DNA from: Pseudomonadota bacterium
GTDB taxonomy: Bacteria > Pseudomonadota > Alphaproteobacteria > Caulobacterales > Caulobacteraceae
DNA: 64,000 nucleotides
Direction: 5' to 3'
NCBI GenBank assembly: GCA_023386645.1
Contig: JAEWJI010000063.1
Coordinates: 1-64,000, forward strand
In this document: piece by piece, positions 34,218 to 42,739 of the stretch
How positions within the stretch are numbered: the stretch's first letter is position 1
How the letters are laid out: each line of letters opens with the position of its first letter
Translations under genes and position numbers: made by a program
The notes under the pieces: generated by a model
Seen by the model: only the letters and a program-made list of their open reading frames with translations
Told to the model about the DNA's origin: nothing
The model's database searches: none

Positions 34218-36062
34218 ATGGAGCACGCGGCAGCGGGCGGAATGGGACTGGGGCATGCGGTGGCCCTGCTGGGCGCGGCCGTGATTGCGGTGCCCCTGTT
34301 CAAGCGGTTCGGCCTGGGGGCGGTGCTGGGCTATCTGGCCGCCGGCCTCGCGCTGGGGCCGTTCGGGTTCCGGCTGGTTCGCGAGCCCGAGGCGGTGCTG
34401 CATGTCGCCGAACTGGGCGTCGTCCTGTTCCTGTTCATCATCGGGCTGGAGATGCGGCCCGCGCGACTGTGGGGTCTGAGGAAGGCGATCTTCGGCCTGG
34501 GGGCGGCGCAGGTGATGCTCAGCGGCCTGCTGCTGACCGGGGTCGGAATGGCGGCCGGCCTGACTGCCCCGGTCGCCTTCATCGTCGCCATGGGCTTCGT
34601 CATGTCGTCGACCGCCGTCATCATGCAGATGCTGGACGAGCGGGGCGAGCTCGCCAGCCCGCTGGGCCAGCGGGCGGTCTCCATCCTCCTGTTCGAGGAT
34701 CTGGCCATCGTGCCCCTGCTCGCCGTGGTGGCGGTGATCGCTTCGGTGCTGGGGGTGGCCGGCGAGACGGCGCCGCCCCTGTGGCGAACGATCGGCCTGG
34801 CCGTCGGGGCGGTGGCCATCGTGCTGCTGGCCGGGCGCTATCTGATAAATCCGCTGTTCCGCAAGCTGGCCCAGTACGGCGGTCGCGAGATGATGACGGC
34901 GGGCGCCCTGCTGGTCGTCTGCGGTTCGGCCTGGCTGCTGGACGCCGGCGGCCTGTCGATGGCCATGGGGGCCTTCCTGGCTGGGGTCTTGCTGTCGGAA
35001 AGCCGGTTCCGGCACCAGCTGGAGGCGGACATCGAGCCGTTCCGCGCGATCCTGCTGGGCCTGTTCTTCCTCAGCGTCGGCATGTCGCTGAACCTGAACG
35101 TGGTCGCGGCCGACTGGCGGCTGGTGGTCGGCGGGGTGGCGGTCTTCATGGTGGTGAAGGGGGCCGCGATCTATGGCGTGGCCCGCCTGTTCCGCGCTGA
35201 CGGGCGCGAGGCCGTCGAACGCGCCGTCCTGTTCGCTCAGGGGGGAGAATTCGCCTTCGTCCTCTATGGCGCGGCCCTGGCCTCAGGGGTGTTCGACGCC
35301 CAGATCGCGGCCGCCTCGACGGCGGTGGTGATCCTGTCGATGGCCCTGACGCCCCTGACGGTGATGGCGGCGCGGCGGCTGATGCCCGACTTCGCCCCGT
35401 CGGCGGAGGACGCGGAAGGGGTCGACGCGGCCCAGGGCCTGCGCGGGCGGGTGCTGATCATCGGCTTCGGCCGCTTCGCCCAGGTGGTGTCCCAGCCGCT
35501 GCTGGCGCGCGACGTGGATGTGTCGATCATCGACGTCGACGTCGAGATGATCCAGGCGGCCGGCAACTTCGGCTTCAAGGTCTATTACGGCGACGGCTCA
35601 CGCCTGGACGTGCTCAGGGCCTCGGGCGCGGAGCGGGCCGAGACCATCCTGGTCTGCGTCGACAAGCCGGAGGTCGCCGACCGGATCGTGGAGCTGGTCA
35701 AGGCCGAGTTCCCCCTGACCAAGCTGTTCGTCCGCGCCTACGACCGGGGCCATTCGCTGCGGCTCGTGCAGGCGGGGGTGGAATACCAGCTGCGCGAGAC
35801 CTTCGAGAGCGCCCTGGTGTTCGGCGAGCAGGTGCTGATCGATCTCGGCTTCTCCGCCGACGAGGCGCGAGAGACCATCGAGGACGTGCGCCGTCGTGAC
35901 GAGGAACGCTTCGACCTGCAGATGACGGGCGGGCTCACGGCGGGCCGCAGCCTGATGCGCGGCAACATGTCGACGCCGCAGCCCGCCCCATACGTCAAAC
36001 CCCGCCGCGCGGGCCGGGGGCTGAACGAGGAAACGGCGGAAGTGCTGGAGGAGAAGGTCTAG
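34218..36062 (+). CDS. CPA2-family cation:proton antiporter with RCK domain (Kef/YbaL-like)
   Basis: A 614-residue membrane protein with about 12 helices in the first ~385 residues, including FLFIIGLEMRP and SEFAFV-like EFAFVLYGAALASG, typical of monovalent cation:proton antiporter-2 proteins. A cytoplasmic RCK/TrkA-N domain follows (about 408-520) with the nucleotide-binding LIIGFGRFAQVV and acidic IIDVDVEM. A ~90-residue helical tail ends the protein. It probably exports K+ or Na+ in exchange for protons under RCK control; the ion cannot be told from sequence. Confidence 0.9.
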   Translation: MEHAAAGGMGLGHAVALLGAAVIAVPLFKRFGLGAVLGYLAAGLALGPFGFRLVREPEAVLHVAELGVVLFLFIIGLEMRPARLWGLRKAIFGLGAAQVMLSGLLLTGVGMAAGLTAPVAFIVAMGFVMSSTAVIMQMLDERGELASPLGQRAVSILLFEDLAIVPLLAVVAVIASVLGVAGETAPPLWRTIGLAVGAVAIVLLAGRYLINPLFRKLAQYGGREMMTAGALLVVCGSAWLLDAGGLSMAMGAFLAGVLLSESRFRHQLEADIEPFRAILLGLFFLSVGMSLNLNVVAADWRLVVGGVAVFMVVKGAAIYGVARLFRADGREAVERAVLFAQGGEFAFVLYGAALASGVFDAQIAAASTAVVILSMALTPLTVMAARRLMPDFAPSAEDAEGVDAAQGLRGRVLIIGFGRFAQVVSQPLLARDVDVSIIDVDVEMIQAAGNFGFKVYYGDGSRLDVLRASGAERAETILVCVDKPEVADRIVELVKAEFPLTKLFVRAYDRGHSLRLVQAGVEYQLRETFESALVFGEQVLIDLGFSADEARETIEDVRRRDEERFDLQMTGGLTAGRSLMRGNMSTPQPAPYVKPRRAGRGLNEETAEVLEEKV

Positions 36063-36161
36063 GGCTCTTCGCGCCCCGGTCTTGCTCGCCGAAATCGAAG
36101 GCGCCCGCGTCGGCGAAAGCCTCTTCCACGGCGAACCGGCAAGGCGTTAGGTGCGAAAAAG

Positions 36162-36236
<75 letters not shown>

Positions 36237-36370
36237 GCCGGTGCGGCCCTGGGCGTGCGCCCGGGGCGGGAGGCGGGGTCTATAACCCGGTCGCGCGCGG
36301 CCTCGCAAGGGTGTTTCCTGACGGAGGCGGGGATTTTGGCGCCGCGGGGTCCCGGCGGGCGACGACGACC

Positions 36371-36850
36371 CTATTGCTGGAAGCGGGCGCCGGTCTGTTG
36401 CTTGATCCGGGCCCAGGTCGCCTCGGTCTCGGGGCCGCGCCGAACCAGGGTGGGGAAGGCGGCCGACAGGCCGTTGCAGCGCCGCTCCAGCATGTCTGTG
36501 AAGGCCTGATGGCTGGCCAGGTCCGAAACCTGCTGCATGGACTGGGACAGGGAAAAGCGCGTGGCGTCCGAGCCGGCCAGGGCCTGCTCCTGGAAGGCTT
36601 CGGCGGTGAGTTCCGGATGAGCCCCGGCGACGGCGGCCTTAAGGCGTTCGCCTTCGGCCGACTCGACCTCCCAGCCGAGGCCGCTGCAGACCCCCGCGGT
36701 GAAGATCGCCGAGCCGACCTCGAGCGGGCCGATGACGGCGGCGGCCTCGGCCTGGGACGCGGCCGGGGCGGTCGAGGGGGCCTGTGGGGTCTCGGTCGTG
36801 TCCTGGCCGGCGGCCTGGCCAAGGGTCAGGGCGAGGAGAAGGGCGAGCAT
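36371..36850 (-). CDS. Uncharacterised exported protein
   Basis: A 159-residue protein with a short signal peptide (MLALLLALTLGQAAGQ) and a Thr/Ala/Pro-rich linker. The mature part has two cysteines (GVCSGLGWEVE and MLERRCNGLS) that may form a disulfide, and is mainly helical. I do not recognise a domain. AGGAG precedes the ATG. It is 59 bases downstream of cpdR on the same strand and could share its transcript. Confidence 0.68.
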   Translation of the reverse strand: MLALLLALTLGQAAGQDTTETPQAPSTAPAASQAEAAAVIGPLEVGSAIFTAGVCSGLGWEVESAEGERLKAAVAGAHPELTAEAFQEQALAGSDATRFSLSQSMQQVSDLASHQAFTDMLERRCNGLSAAFPTLVRRGPETEATWARIKQQTGARFQQ

Positions 36851-36909
36851 GGGCGACTCCTGAAACGAACTCGGGCGGCCCGGCGGGGCCAGCCTCGCCT
36901 ATCGCATGT

Positions 36910-37269
36910 TCAGGCGGCGGCGACCATCCGCTCGACCTCGCCGACCAGATCACGCAGGTGGACGGGCTTGGACAGGACCTTGGCCTGGGGGGTCGCCTGG
37001 GCGGCGGAGAGGGCGACGGCCGCGAAGCCGGTGATGAACATGATGCGCAGGCCCGGCTGGCGGGCGGCGGCGACGCGGGCGACTTCGATCCCGTCGGCGC
37101 CAGGCATGACGATGTCCGTCAGTAGAAGGTCGTAGGGCCCGTCTTCGAGCGCGTCGATGGCGTCGTCGCCGTTCTCGCAGTCCACGACCTGGTGGCCCGC
37201 GCGCTCGAGGGCGCGGGTGAGGAAGCCGCGCAGCGAGCCGTCGTCTTCCGCCAGTAGAATGCGCGCCAT
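36910..37269 (-). CDS. cpdR: Cell-cycle response regulator CpdR
   Basis: A 119-residue single-domain receiver. It begins MARILLAEDDGSLRGFLTRA and has the phospho-acceptor Asp52 in LLLTDIVMPGADG, then IMFITGFAAVAL and KVLSKPVHLRDLV, the characteristic CpdR segments. Unphosphorylated CpdR is the adaptor that primes ClpXP and directs it to the pole, so that CtrA, PdeA and other proteins are degraded at the G1-S transition. The Ala-rich C-terminus suits its own ClpXP turnover. It diverges from hutG, a common Caulobacterales neighbour. Confidence 0.93.
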   Translation of the reverse strand: MARILLAEDDGSLRGFLTRALERAGHQVVDCENGDDAIDALEDGPYDLLLTDIVMPGADGIEVARVAAARQPGLRIMFITGFAAVALSAAQATPQAKVLSKPVHLRDLVGEVERMVAAA

Positions 37270-37390
37270 CAGGGCCCCCGTATCTGCGCCGCAGGCTAGT
37301 CCATGAAGGGTAAAGCGGCCATGAAAATCAACGGTCGGGCGAGTGGTTCGGCGGTAGACGGCGGGGCGAAACCCGTTTTAGGACGGCGCC

Positions 37391-38275
37391 ATGGGCGAGG
37401 TCGGAGACCCGAACACCGAGGCCTATCGGATCGTGGAGCCGGTCGGCCCCGCGGGACCGCTGGTGTTCGCCTCGCCGCACAGCGGGACGGGGCGGCCCGC
37501 CGACATGGGCGTTGCGCCGCTGGACGAGCTCAGCCTGAGGAGCGCGGAGGACGCCTTCGTCGACCGGCTGATACGGCCGGGCGCGGATTACGGGGCGCGC
37601 CTGATCCTGGCGAACGTCAGCCGGGCCTATGTGGATCTGAACCGGGCGCCGGACGACCTGGATCCCGAGCTCGTCGAGGGGTGCGACGCGCGCTCGCCGA
37701 GCGCCAAGGCGCGGGCGGGCTATGGGGTCATTCCCCGGCTGAGCGGCGATGGTCGGGCGCTTTACGACCGGCGGCTGGCGCGGGCGGAGGCCGAGGGTCG
37801 GATCGAGCGGGTGCATGCGCCCTATCACGCCGCCCTGGCGGCGATGATGGAAGACGCCCGGACGCGGACGGACCAGGCAGTGCTGGTCGACTGGCACTCC
37901 ATGCCGGGTCGGGCGTCCGCGGGGCCGAAGGGTGGGCGCGGCGTTGACGTGGTGCTGGGGGACCGACACGGGGCGGCCTGCCGGGGCCGGCTGAGCCGGC
38001 GGCTGAGGGCGCTGTTCGAGGCGGAGGGGCTGACGGTCGCCCTGAACCATCCCTATCCCGGGGGGTATTCCACCGCCCTGTGGGGGCGGCCTGACGAGGG
38101 CTATCAGGCGGTGCAGGTGGAGATCAGCCGCGCCCTGTATCTGGACGAGGCGACGTTGACGCCGGGGCCCGGCTACGACCGCACGGCGCGGATGCTGGAA
38201 CGGGTGATCCGGGGGCTCGCCGCCGAGGACTGGACCGGCGGACAAGAAAAAAGCCGCGCCCGGGGGCGCGGCTGA
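37391..38275 (+). CDS. hutG: N-formylglutamate amidohydrolase family protein
   Basis: A 294-residue soluble enzyme of the FGase family. It shows VFASPHSGTGRPADM, ILANVSRAYVDLNRAPDDLD, a central ERVHAPYHAALAAM, VLVDWHSMP and ALNHPYPGGYST with the expected metal-binding His residues. These enzymes release formate from N-formylglutamate in histidine breakdown, though stand-alone members next to cpdR may act on other N-formyl compounds. The last ~8 residues (KSRARGRG) are encoded by a leftward transcription terminator, so the C-terminus is probably not functionally constrained. Confidence 0.85.
   Translation: MGEVGDPNTEAYRIVEPVGPAGPLVFASPHSGTGRPADMGVAPLDELSLRSAEDAFVDRLIRPGADYGARLILANVSRAYVDLNRAPDDLDPELVEGCDARSPSAKARAGYGVIPRLSGDGRALYDRRLARAEAEGRIERVHAPYHAALAAMMEDARTRTDQAVLVDWHSMPGRASAGPKGGRGVDVVLGDRHGAACRGRLSRRLRALFEAEGLTVALNHPYPGGYSTALWGRPDEGYQAVQVEISRALYLDEATLTPGPGYDRTARMLERVIRGLAAEDWTGGQEKSRARGRG
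38247..38273 (-). terminator. Intrinsic terminator (leftward) inside the 3' end of hutG
   Basis: AGCCGCGCC (38252-38260) pairs with GGCGCGGCT (38265-38273) around a 4-base loop. On the minus strand the stem is followed by TTTTTT (38252-38247). It would end the candidate sRNA and any read-through from the DUF599 gene. The hutG stop codon (38273-38275) starts at the edge of the stem. Confidence 0.88.
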
Positions 38276-38322
38276 AGTCTATAGGGAGGAAACGCCCAGG
38301 AAGGGCATGACGCCGAAGCGTC
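38247..38322 (-). ncRNA. Candidate small RNA (~76 nt) with exposed anti-Shine-Dalgarno tract
   Basis: Read on the minus strand, a near-consensus promoter is followed at the expected distance by a 5' hairpin GACGC-TTCG-GCGTC (38322-38309), a second hairpin ATGCCC/GGGCGT (38308-38303, 38297-38292), an unpaired TTTCCTCCCTATAGACTTC and a terminator hairpin with a T6 run. Promoter, structured body, CCUCC-type tract and intrinsic terminator are the layout of trans-acting sRNAs. The 9-codon frame starting at the ATG of the second hairpin is probably incidental. No name can be given. Confidence 0.6.
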
Positions 38323-38329
38323 GAAAACG

Positions 38330-38358
38330 AAGCTAGGTTGCGGTGCACAAACCGTCAA
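38330..38358 (-). promoter_or_regulatory. Promoter of the candidate small RNA
   Basis: TTGACG (38358-38353) and TAGCTT (38335-38330) are separated by exactly 17 bases on the minus strand. The predicted start is G at 38322, the first base of the 5' hairpin. Confidence 0.62.
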
Positions 38359-38385
38359 GCCGCTTTTTCGCACCTGCATTCAAAC

Positions 38386-38403
38386 GATGTTACCGGTTAC
38401 ATC
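38386..38403. promoter_or_regulatory. LacI-type operator-like palindrome
   Basis: GATGTTACCGGTTACATC is an 18-base palindrome with one mismatched pair, with a central CG as in LacI/GalR-family operators (for example the gluconate repressor type TGTTACC-GGTAACA). It lies 28 bases upstream of the -35 of the candidate sRNA and between the 3' ends of two protein genes, so the sRNA is the only obvious target. Confidence 0.5.
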
Positions 38404-38446
38404 GCCGTGATCGCTAGGCGGGCGGGCCGTTTCCGCGCTTGCGAAA

Positions 38447-39130
38447 TCAATCCTCCAGCAAGGCGCGCGCACGGCGGATGGCGTTGGCGGCTGGCGACCG
38501 GGACTGCCGCCAGATGAGCAGCAGGAAGGCCGAGGCGACGCCGATGCCCAGCCACATCGGACCGAAGACCCAGGCGGCCGCCGCGAGCGCGAAATAGTAG
38601 CCGCGCACCCCCTGGCTAAAGCAGGAAAGCGCGGGGTTCAGCATGTCCGCCACGGCCTCGCCGAAGGCGATACGGTCGCGCTCGACGTGGATTTCGGGGG
38701 CCGCGCCGATGAGGGCGAGGGCGTAGTTCATCTGGCGTATGGCCCAGATGAAGTCGAGCAGCCCGCGCGCCAGACACAGCAGCACGAGGGCGAGCTTGGC
38801 CTCCAGCAGGGCGATCGGAACGGCTTCGGCGCCGACGCCCGCGAGCCCCCGTAGCGCCTGTTCGCCGCCGAACAGCACCCCTGCGACCGCGGCGATCAAC
38901 AGCAGGTTGGTGGAGGCGAAGAAACCGCCGGAGTTGATCGTGTGGCCCAGGAGCTGGCTGTCCACCAGCCGCACCTCGCGGTGGGTCATGGCGGTCATCC
39001 AGGCGCGGCGGATGACCAACATGTCGCGGTTGATCGAACTGAACCTGCCGCCCAACAGCCCAAGCAGGGGACCGTAGCCCAGCCAGCAGACGAAGAAGAG
39101 GCCGAGCGCCGCCCAGTCCCAGACGCTCAT
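38447..39130 (-). CDS. DUF599 family membrane protein
   Basis: A 227-residue protein with about four membrane helices: an N-terminal one (WAALGLFFVCWLGYGPLLGL), two central ones and one near the C-terminus (GPMWLGIGVASAFLLLIW). The loop RRAWMTAMTHREVRLVDSQL after helix 1 is typical of the DUF599 family. The function is unknown. GGAGG precedes the ATG. No own terminator is seen; transcripts would run into the sRNA terminator. Confidence 0.85.
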   Translation of the reverse strand: MSVWDWAALGLFFVCWLGYGPLLGLLGGRFSSINRDMLVIRRAWMTAMTHREVRLVDSQLLGHTINSGGFFASTNLLLIAAVAGVLFGGEQALRGLAGVGAEAVPIALLEAKLALVLLCLARGLLDFIWAIRQMNYALALIGAAPEIHVERDRIAFGEAVADMLNPALSCFSQGVRGYYFALAAAAWVFGPMWLGIGVASAFLLLIWRQSRSPAANAIRRARALLED

Positions 39131-39249
39131 GCCGCCCTCCGGAAGTCGCGCATCGGTGGAACGCCCGTCCCGCGCGCCCGCTTGTGTCGGAAGGGTAGCG
39201 CGACTATCACCCCCGCCTCCCTGTTTCGCAGTTGCACAATCGAGCCGCC

Positions 39250-39819
39250 ATGAACCTGGACGCCATTCCCGTCGGACCCAATCCGCCCTGGGACCTCAAC
39301 GTGGTCATCGAGATCCCGCAAGGCGGTCTGCCGGTGAAATACGAGATGGACAAGGCCTCGGGCGCCCTGTTCGTCGACCGTTTCCTGCACACGGCCATGT
39401 ATTATCCGGGCAACTACGGCTTCGTGCCGCATACCCTGTCGGCCGACGGCGACCCGTGCGACGTGATCGTGTTGAACCCCACGCCGGTGGTGCCCGGCTG
39501 CGTCATCCGCTCGCGCCCGATCGGGGTGCTGATCATGGAAGACGAGAAGGGCATGGACGAGAAGATCCTGGCCGTGCCGGTCGACGCGCTGCATCCCTAC
39601 TACACCGACATCGCCTCCTATCGGCAGCTGCCGACCATCATGGTCGAGCAGATCGAGCACTTCTTCACCCGCTACAAGGACCTGGAGAAGGGCAAGGAGA
39701 CGACGGTCAAGCGCTGGGGCGACGCGGGCGAGGCGGCCGAACTGATCGCCCAAGGCATGCGCGCGCACAACGAGAAGCAGGCGGCCGAGGGCAAGGGAAA
39801 GCCGGCCAACGCGGCTTGA
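39250..39819 (+). CDS. ppa: Inorganic pyrophosphatase (family I)
   Basis: A 189-residue cytoplasmic enzyme that hydrolyses pyrophosphate. It has VVIEIPQGGLPVKYEMDK, FLHTAMYYPGNYGFVPHT and the metal-binding signature DGDPCDVIVL, then DEKILAVPV and FFTRYKDLEKGK. The ATG at 39250 gives the normal family start MNLDAIPVG. A Lys/Ala-rich tail ends the protein. A palindromic repeat follows its stop codon. Confidence 0.96.
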   Translation: MNLDAIPVGPNPPWDLNVVIEIPQGGLPVKYEMDKASGALFVDRFLHTAMYYPGNYGFVPHTLSADGDPCDVIVLNPTPVVPGCVIRSRPIGVLIMEDEKGMDEKILAVPVDALHPYYTDIASYRQLPTIMVEQIEHFFTRYKDLEKGKETTVKRWGDAGEAAELIAQGMRAHNEKQAAEGKGKPANAA

Positions 39820-39821
39820 CC

Positions 39822-39849
39822 ATCCTCCCCGTGAAGAACGGGGGAGGAT
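39822..39849. repeat. REP-like palindrome, copy 1 (after ppa)
   Basis: ATCCTCCCC (39822-39830) pairs perfectly with GGGGAGGAT (39841-39849) around GTGAAGAACG. The core CCCCGTGAAGAACGGGG recurs at 42709 and, less exactly, 48291, so this is a small interspersed repeat family. Confidence 0.65.
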
Positions 39850-39865
39850 AGGCTAAAGCGCATCC

Positions 39866-41737
39866 ATGCCTCCCGCCGACACGCCCGCAGAGACCTTCAA
39901 GCGCGCCCTGGCGCATGCGGCGCGGGCGCTGGCCGAGCAGGCGGAGCTGGAGGTGACGTTCGGCTCGGACGGGCCTCGGCTGGCGAACGGGGTCCTGACG
40001 CTGCCGCATCCGCCGCGCGATCCTTCCGCGCCCGAAAGCGCGGTGCTGCGGGGCCAGGCGGACCGGCTGGCCCTGCGCCTGGCCAATCACGACGAGAGCG
40101 TGCACGCCTGGCTTAGGCCGTCCGACAGCCGCGCCGCCGAGGTGTTCGAGGCGGTGGAACAGGCGCGGGTGGAGGCGGTCGGCTCGCAGTCCTTGGCCGG
40201 GGTGCGGGCCAATATGGATTCCGCCCTGCTGACGCGGCTTGAGCGGATGGGCGCGTTCCGCGCCGACGCCGCGCGCGCGCCCTTGGCCGAGACCGTCGCC
40301 CTGCTCGTGCGCGAGCGGCTGACCGGTCAGAGGGCGCCGGATGGGGCGGGGACGCTGCTCGACCTGGTGCGGGACGATCTCGAGGCGCGGGCGGGGACGG
40401 AGATCGACGCCCTGGCGGCCGAGGCCGGGGACCAGGCCGCCTTCGCCGGCCGCATGCGCGAGGTGCTGCGCGCGCTCGACCTCGACCCCGGCGACGGAGG
40501 CGCGGACGACCCCTCGGACGAACAGGGCGAGGACGAGCCGGACAAGGCCGATCCCGATCCCTCGGAAGACGAACAGGAGGATGAGGAGGAACAGGGCGGC
40601 GAGGGCCAGCAGGCCATGGACGGCGCCCGTCAGGACCAGCCCGAGAACGGCGAGCGGGAGACCCGGCCGGACGGTTCGCCCGTCGAACAGGACGGCGACG
40701 CCTCGGACGATGGCCCGGAACTGAGCGAAGGCGCGCTGCCGCACCGGCAGGAGACGGCCGACGACGGGCGGGCGATCGACCTCTATAGGGTGTTCACCAC
40801 GGCCTTCGACGAGGTGATCGACGCCGCCGAGCTGTGCGATCCGATGGAGCTGGACCGGCTCCGCTCGCTGCTGGACCAGCAGCTGACCCAGCTCTCGTCC
40901 GTCGTCGCCCGCCTGGCCAACAAGCTGCAGCGGCGACTGATGGCCCAGCAGAACCGGTCGTGGCACTTCGACCTGGAGGAGGGCGTGCTGGACACCGCGC
41001 GACTGACCCGGATCATCACCGACCCGACCAGCCCCTTGAGTTTCAAGGCCGAGAGCGAGAGCCCGTTCCGCGACACGGTGGTGACCCTGTTGCTCGACAA
41101 CTCCGGCTCCATGCGTGGACGGCCGATCATGGTCGCGGCGGTTTGCGCCGACATCCTGGCGCGGACGCTGGAACGGTGCGGGGTCAAGGTGGAGATCCTG
41201 GGCTTCACCACCCGCGCCTGGAAGGGCGGGCAGTCGCGCGAGGCCTGGATCAGCGCGGGCAAGCCCCCGATGCCCGGCCGGCTGAACGACCTGCGCCACA
41301 TCATCTACAAGGCCGCCGACGCGCCCTGGCGGCGGGCGCGGAAGAACCTGGGCCTGATGATGCGGGAGGGCCTGTTGAAGGAGAACATCGACGGCGAGGC
41401 CCTGACCTGGGCGCACGACCGCCTGATGGCGCGGTCCGAGGCCCGACGTATCCTGATGGTCATTTCCGACGGTTCGCCGGTGGATGACTCGACCCAGTCG
41501 GCCAATGCGGCGCTCTATCTGGACAAGCACCTGCGGCAGGTGATCGAGCGGCTGGAGACCCAGTCGCCGGTCGAACTGCTGGCGATCGGGATCGGCCACG
41601 ACGTGACTCGCTGGTACCGGCGCGCGGTGACCATCGTGGACGTGGAGCAGTTGGGCGGGGTGATGGTCGAGAAACTGGCGGAGCTATTTGACGCCGCGCC
41701 GGAGCGGCGACCGACACGCCGCAGGAGAGCCGCATGA
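39866..41737 (+). CDS. cobT: Cobaltochelatase subunit CobT
   Basis: A 623-residue protein. A helical N-terminal region (to ~210) is followed by a very acidic linker (about 212-300; [18 protein letters not shown]) and a C-terminal von Willebrand A-type domain with the MIDAS motif DNSGSM near residue 411, [10 protein letters not shown] and ISDGSPVDD. CobT works with the AAA+ subunit CobS and with CobN to insert cobalt in aerobic cobalamin synthesis. cobS and cobN are not in the window. The stop overlaps the next start (ATGA). Confidence 0.94.
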   Translation: MPPADTPAETFKRALAHAARALAEQAELEVTFGSDGPRLANGVLTLPHPPRDPSAPESAVLRGQADRLALRLANHDESVHAWLRPSDSRAAEVFEAVEQARVEAVGSQSLAGVRANMDSALLTRLERMGAFRADAARAPLAETVALLVRERLTGQRAPDGAGTLLDLVRDDLEARAGTEIDALAAEAGDQAAFAGRMREVLRALDLDPGDGGADDPSDEQGEDEPDKADPDPSEDEQEDEEEQGGEGQQAMDGARQDQPENGERETRPDGSPVEQDGDASDDGPELSEGALPHRQETADDGRAIDLYRVFTTAFDEVIDAAELCDPMELDRLRSLLDQQLTQLSSVVARLANKLQRRLMAQQNRSWHFDLEEGVLDTARLTRIITDPTSPLSFKAESESPFRDTVVTLLLDNSGSMRGRPIMVAAVCADILARTLERCGVKVEILGFTTRAWKGGQSREAWISAGKPPMPGRLNDLRHIIYKAADAPWRRARKNLGLMMREGLLKENIDGEALTWAHDRLMARSEARRILMVISDGSPVDDSTQSANAALYLDKHLRQVIERLETQSPVELLAIGIGHDVTRWYRRAVTIVDVEQLGGVMVEKLAELFDAAPERRPTRRRRAA

Positions 41738-42717
41738 TGGTCCTTCGCAAGCTCCTGCCCAGCCTGGCCTTCGTCGCGCTGGCCGCCTGTGCGGGCGTGG
41801 CGACCGTGGCGCCGCCGCCGACCCTGGCTCCGGGCTGGAGGATGGGCGAGGCCTCGATGCGCCCGGTCACCCTGGGCCTGCCGGGCGGCGCGCGCCTGGC
41901 CGAGGGCGTCAGCTTCGCGGGCGGGGTCGAGATCGTGCTCGATCCGGCCTCGCCGCTGCACAGCCTGTCCGACCTGAAGCTGATCGGGGAGGGCCATTTC
42001 GTCAGCGTGACCGACGCCGGCGACCTGGTGCGCGGACGAATGGAGCTCGACCGGGCTGGCCGGCTGACGGGGGTTTCAGGCCTGCGCCACTATCGCCTGA
42101 GCCTGCCGAACGGCGCGCCGATCGTCGAGAAGGCGGACGGCGACGCGGAGGGCCTGGCGTTCACCCACGCGGGGGACCTGCTGGTCAGCTTCGAACGCGA
42201 CCATCGCATCTGGAACTACGGCAGGGACGAGACCCCGGCGCGGCGCCCTGTCGTGGCCGCCATGCCGGATCACGCCTTCCCCCTGAACGACGGCATTGAG
42301 GGTCTGGCGGCCTCCTCCCGGGGATGGGCGGCGGCGGGCGAGAGCGGCGGCCTGTGGGATTGCGACGGGGATGGCTGCATCACCCTGGTCGCTCCACCGG
42401 CGTCGCCGCTCGCCGACAGGGAGTATCGGATCACTGGAATGGACGAGGACCCCTGGGGGGACGGATGGCTGGTCGTACAGCGGTCGTACGCTCCGCCGGT
42501 CGACGCTCGCGCGCGGGTGCGCCGGATGAACGGCAGAGGCGATCTCGGCCCCGTCCTGATCGAACTGAAGCTGCCGGGCACAACGGACAATTTCGAAGGG
42601 ATCGCCGCCGAGCGACGCGGCGACGGCGCGCGGCTCTACATCCTATCCGACGACAACGGCAATCCGGCCCAGCGCACCCTGCTGCTGGCGTTCGATATCC
42701 AAGAGCCGCTCCCCTGA
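41734..42717 (+). CDS. Phytase-esterase-like lipoprotein
   Basis: A 327-residue exported protein. The signal ends in lipobox LAAC (Cys20), so it is probably membrane-anchored. The mature part fits the 'esterase-like activity of phytase' beta-propeller family: [53 protein letters not shown] and [20 protein letters not shown]. The catalytic role of this family is not well defined. It overlaps cobT by four bases. Its last codons and stop lie within a repeat copy. Confidence 0.8.
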   Translation: MMVLRKLLPSLAFVALAACAGVATVAPPPTLAPGWRMGEASMRPVTLGLPGGARLAEGVSFAGGVEIVLDPASPLHSLSDLKLIGEGHFVSVTDAGDLVRGRMELDRAGRLTGVSGLRHYRLSLPNGAPIVEKADGDAEGLAFTHAGDLLVSFERDHRIWNYGRDETPARRPVVAAMPDHAFPLNDGIEGLAASSRGWAAAGESGGLWDCDGDGCITLVAPPASPLADREYRITGMDEDPWGDGWLVVQRSYAPPVDARARVRRMNGRGDLGPVLIELKLPGTTDNFEGIAAERRGDGARLYILSDDNGNPAQRTLLLAFDIQEPLP

Positions 42718-42732
42718 AGAACGGGGGATGAG
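42709..42732. repeat. REP-like palindrome, copy 2 (overlaps a gene end)
   Basis: The core CCCCTGAAGAACGGGGG matches copy 1 apart from one base lost. It contains the TGA stop (42715-42717) of the phytase-esterase-like gene, so the element has become part of the coding end. Confidence 0.55.
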
Positions 42733-42739
42733 AGGGGCG

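Noticed and set aside
38281..38335. Two 9-codon open frames, one on each strand, in the candidate sRNA region
   Set aside because: The plus-strand one has a ribosome site but no promoter, and the minus-strand one starts inside a hairpin. Both are too short to judge, and the sRNA reading explains the bases better.
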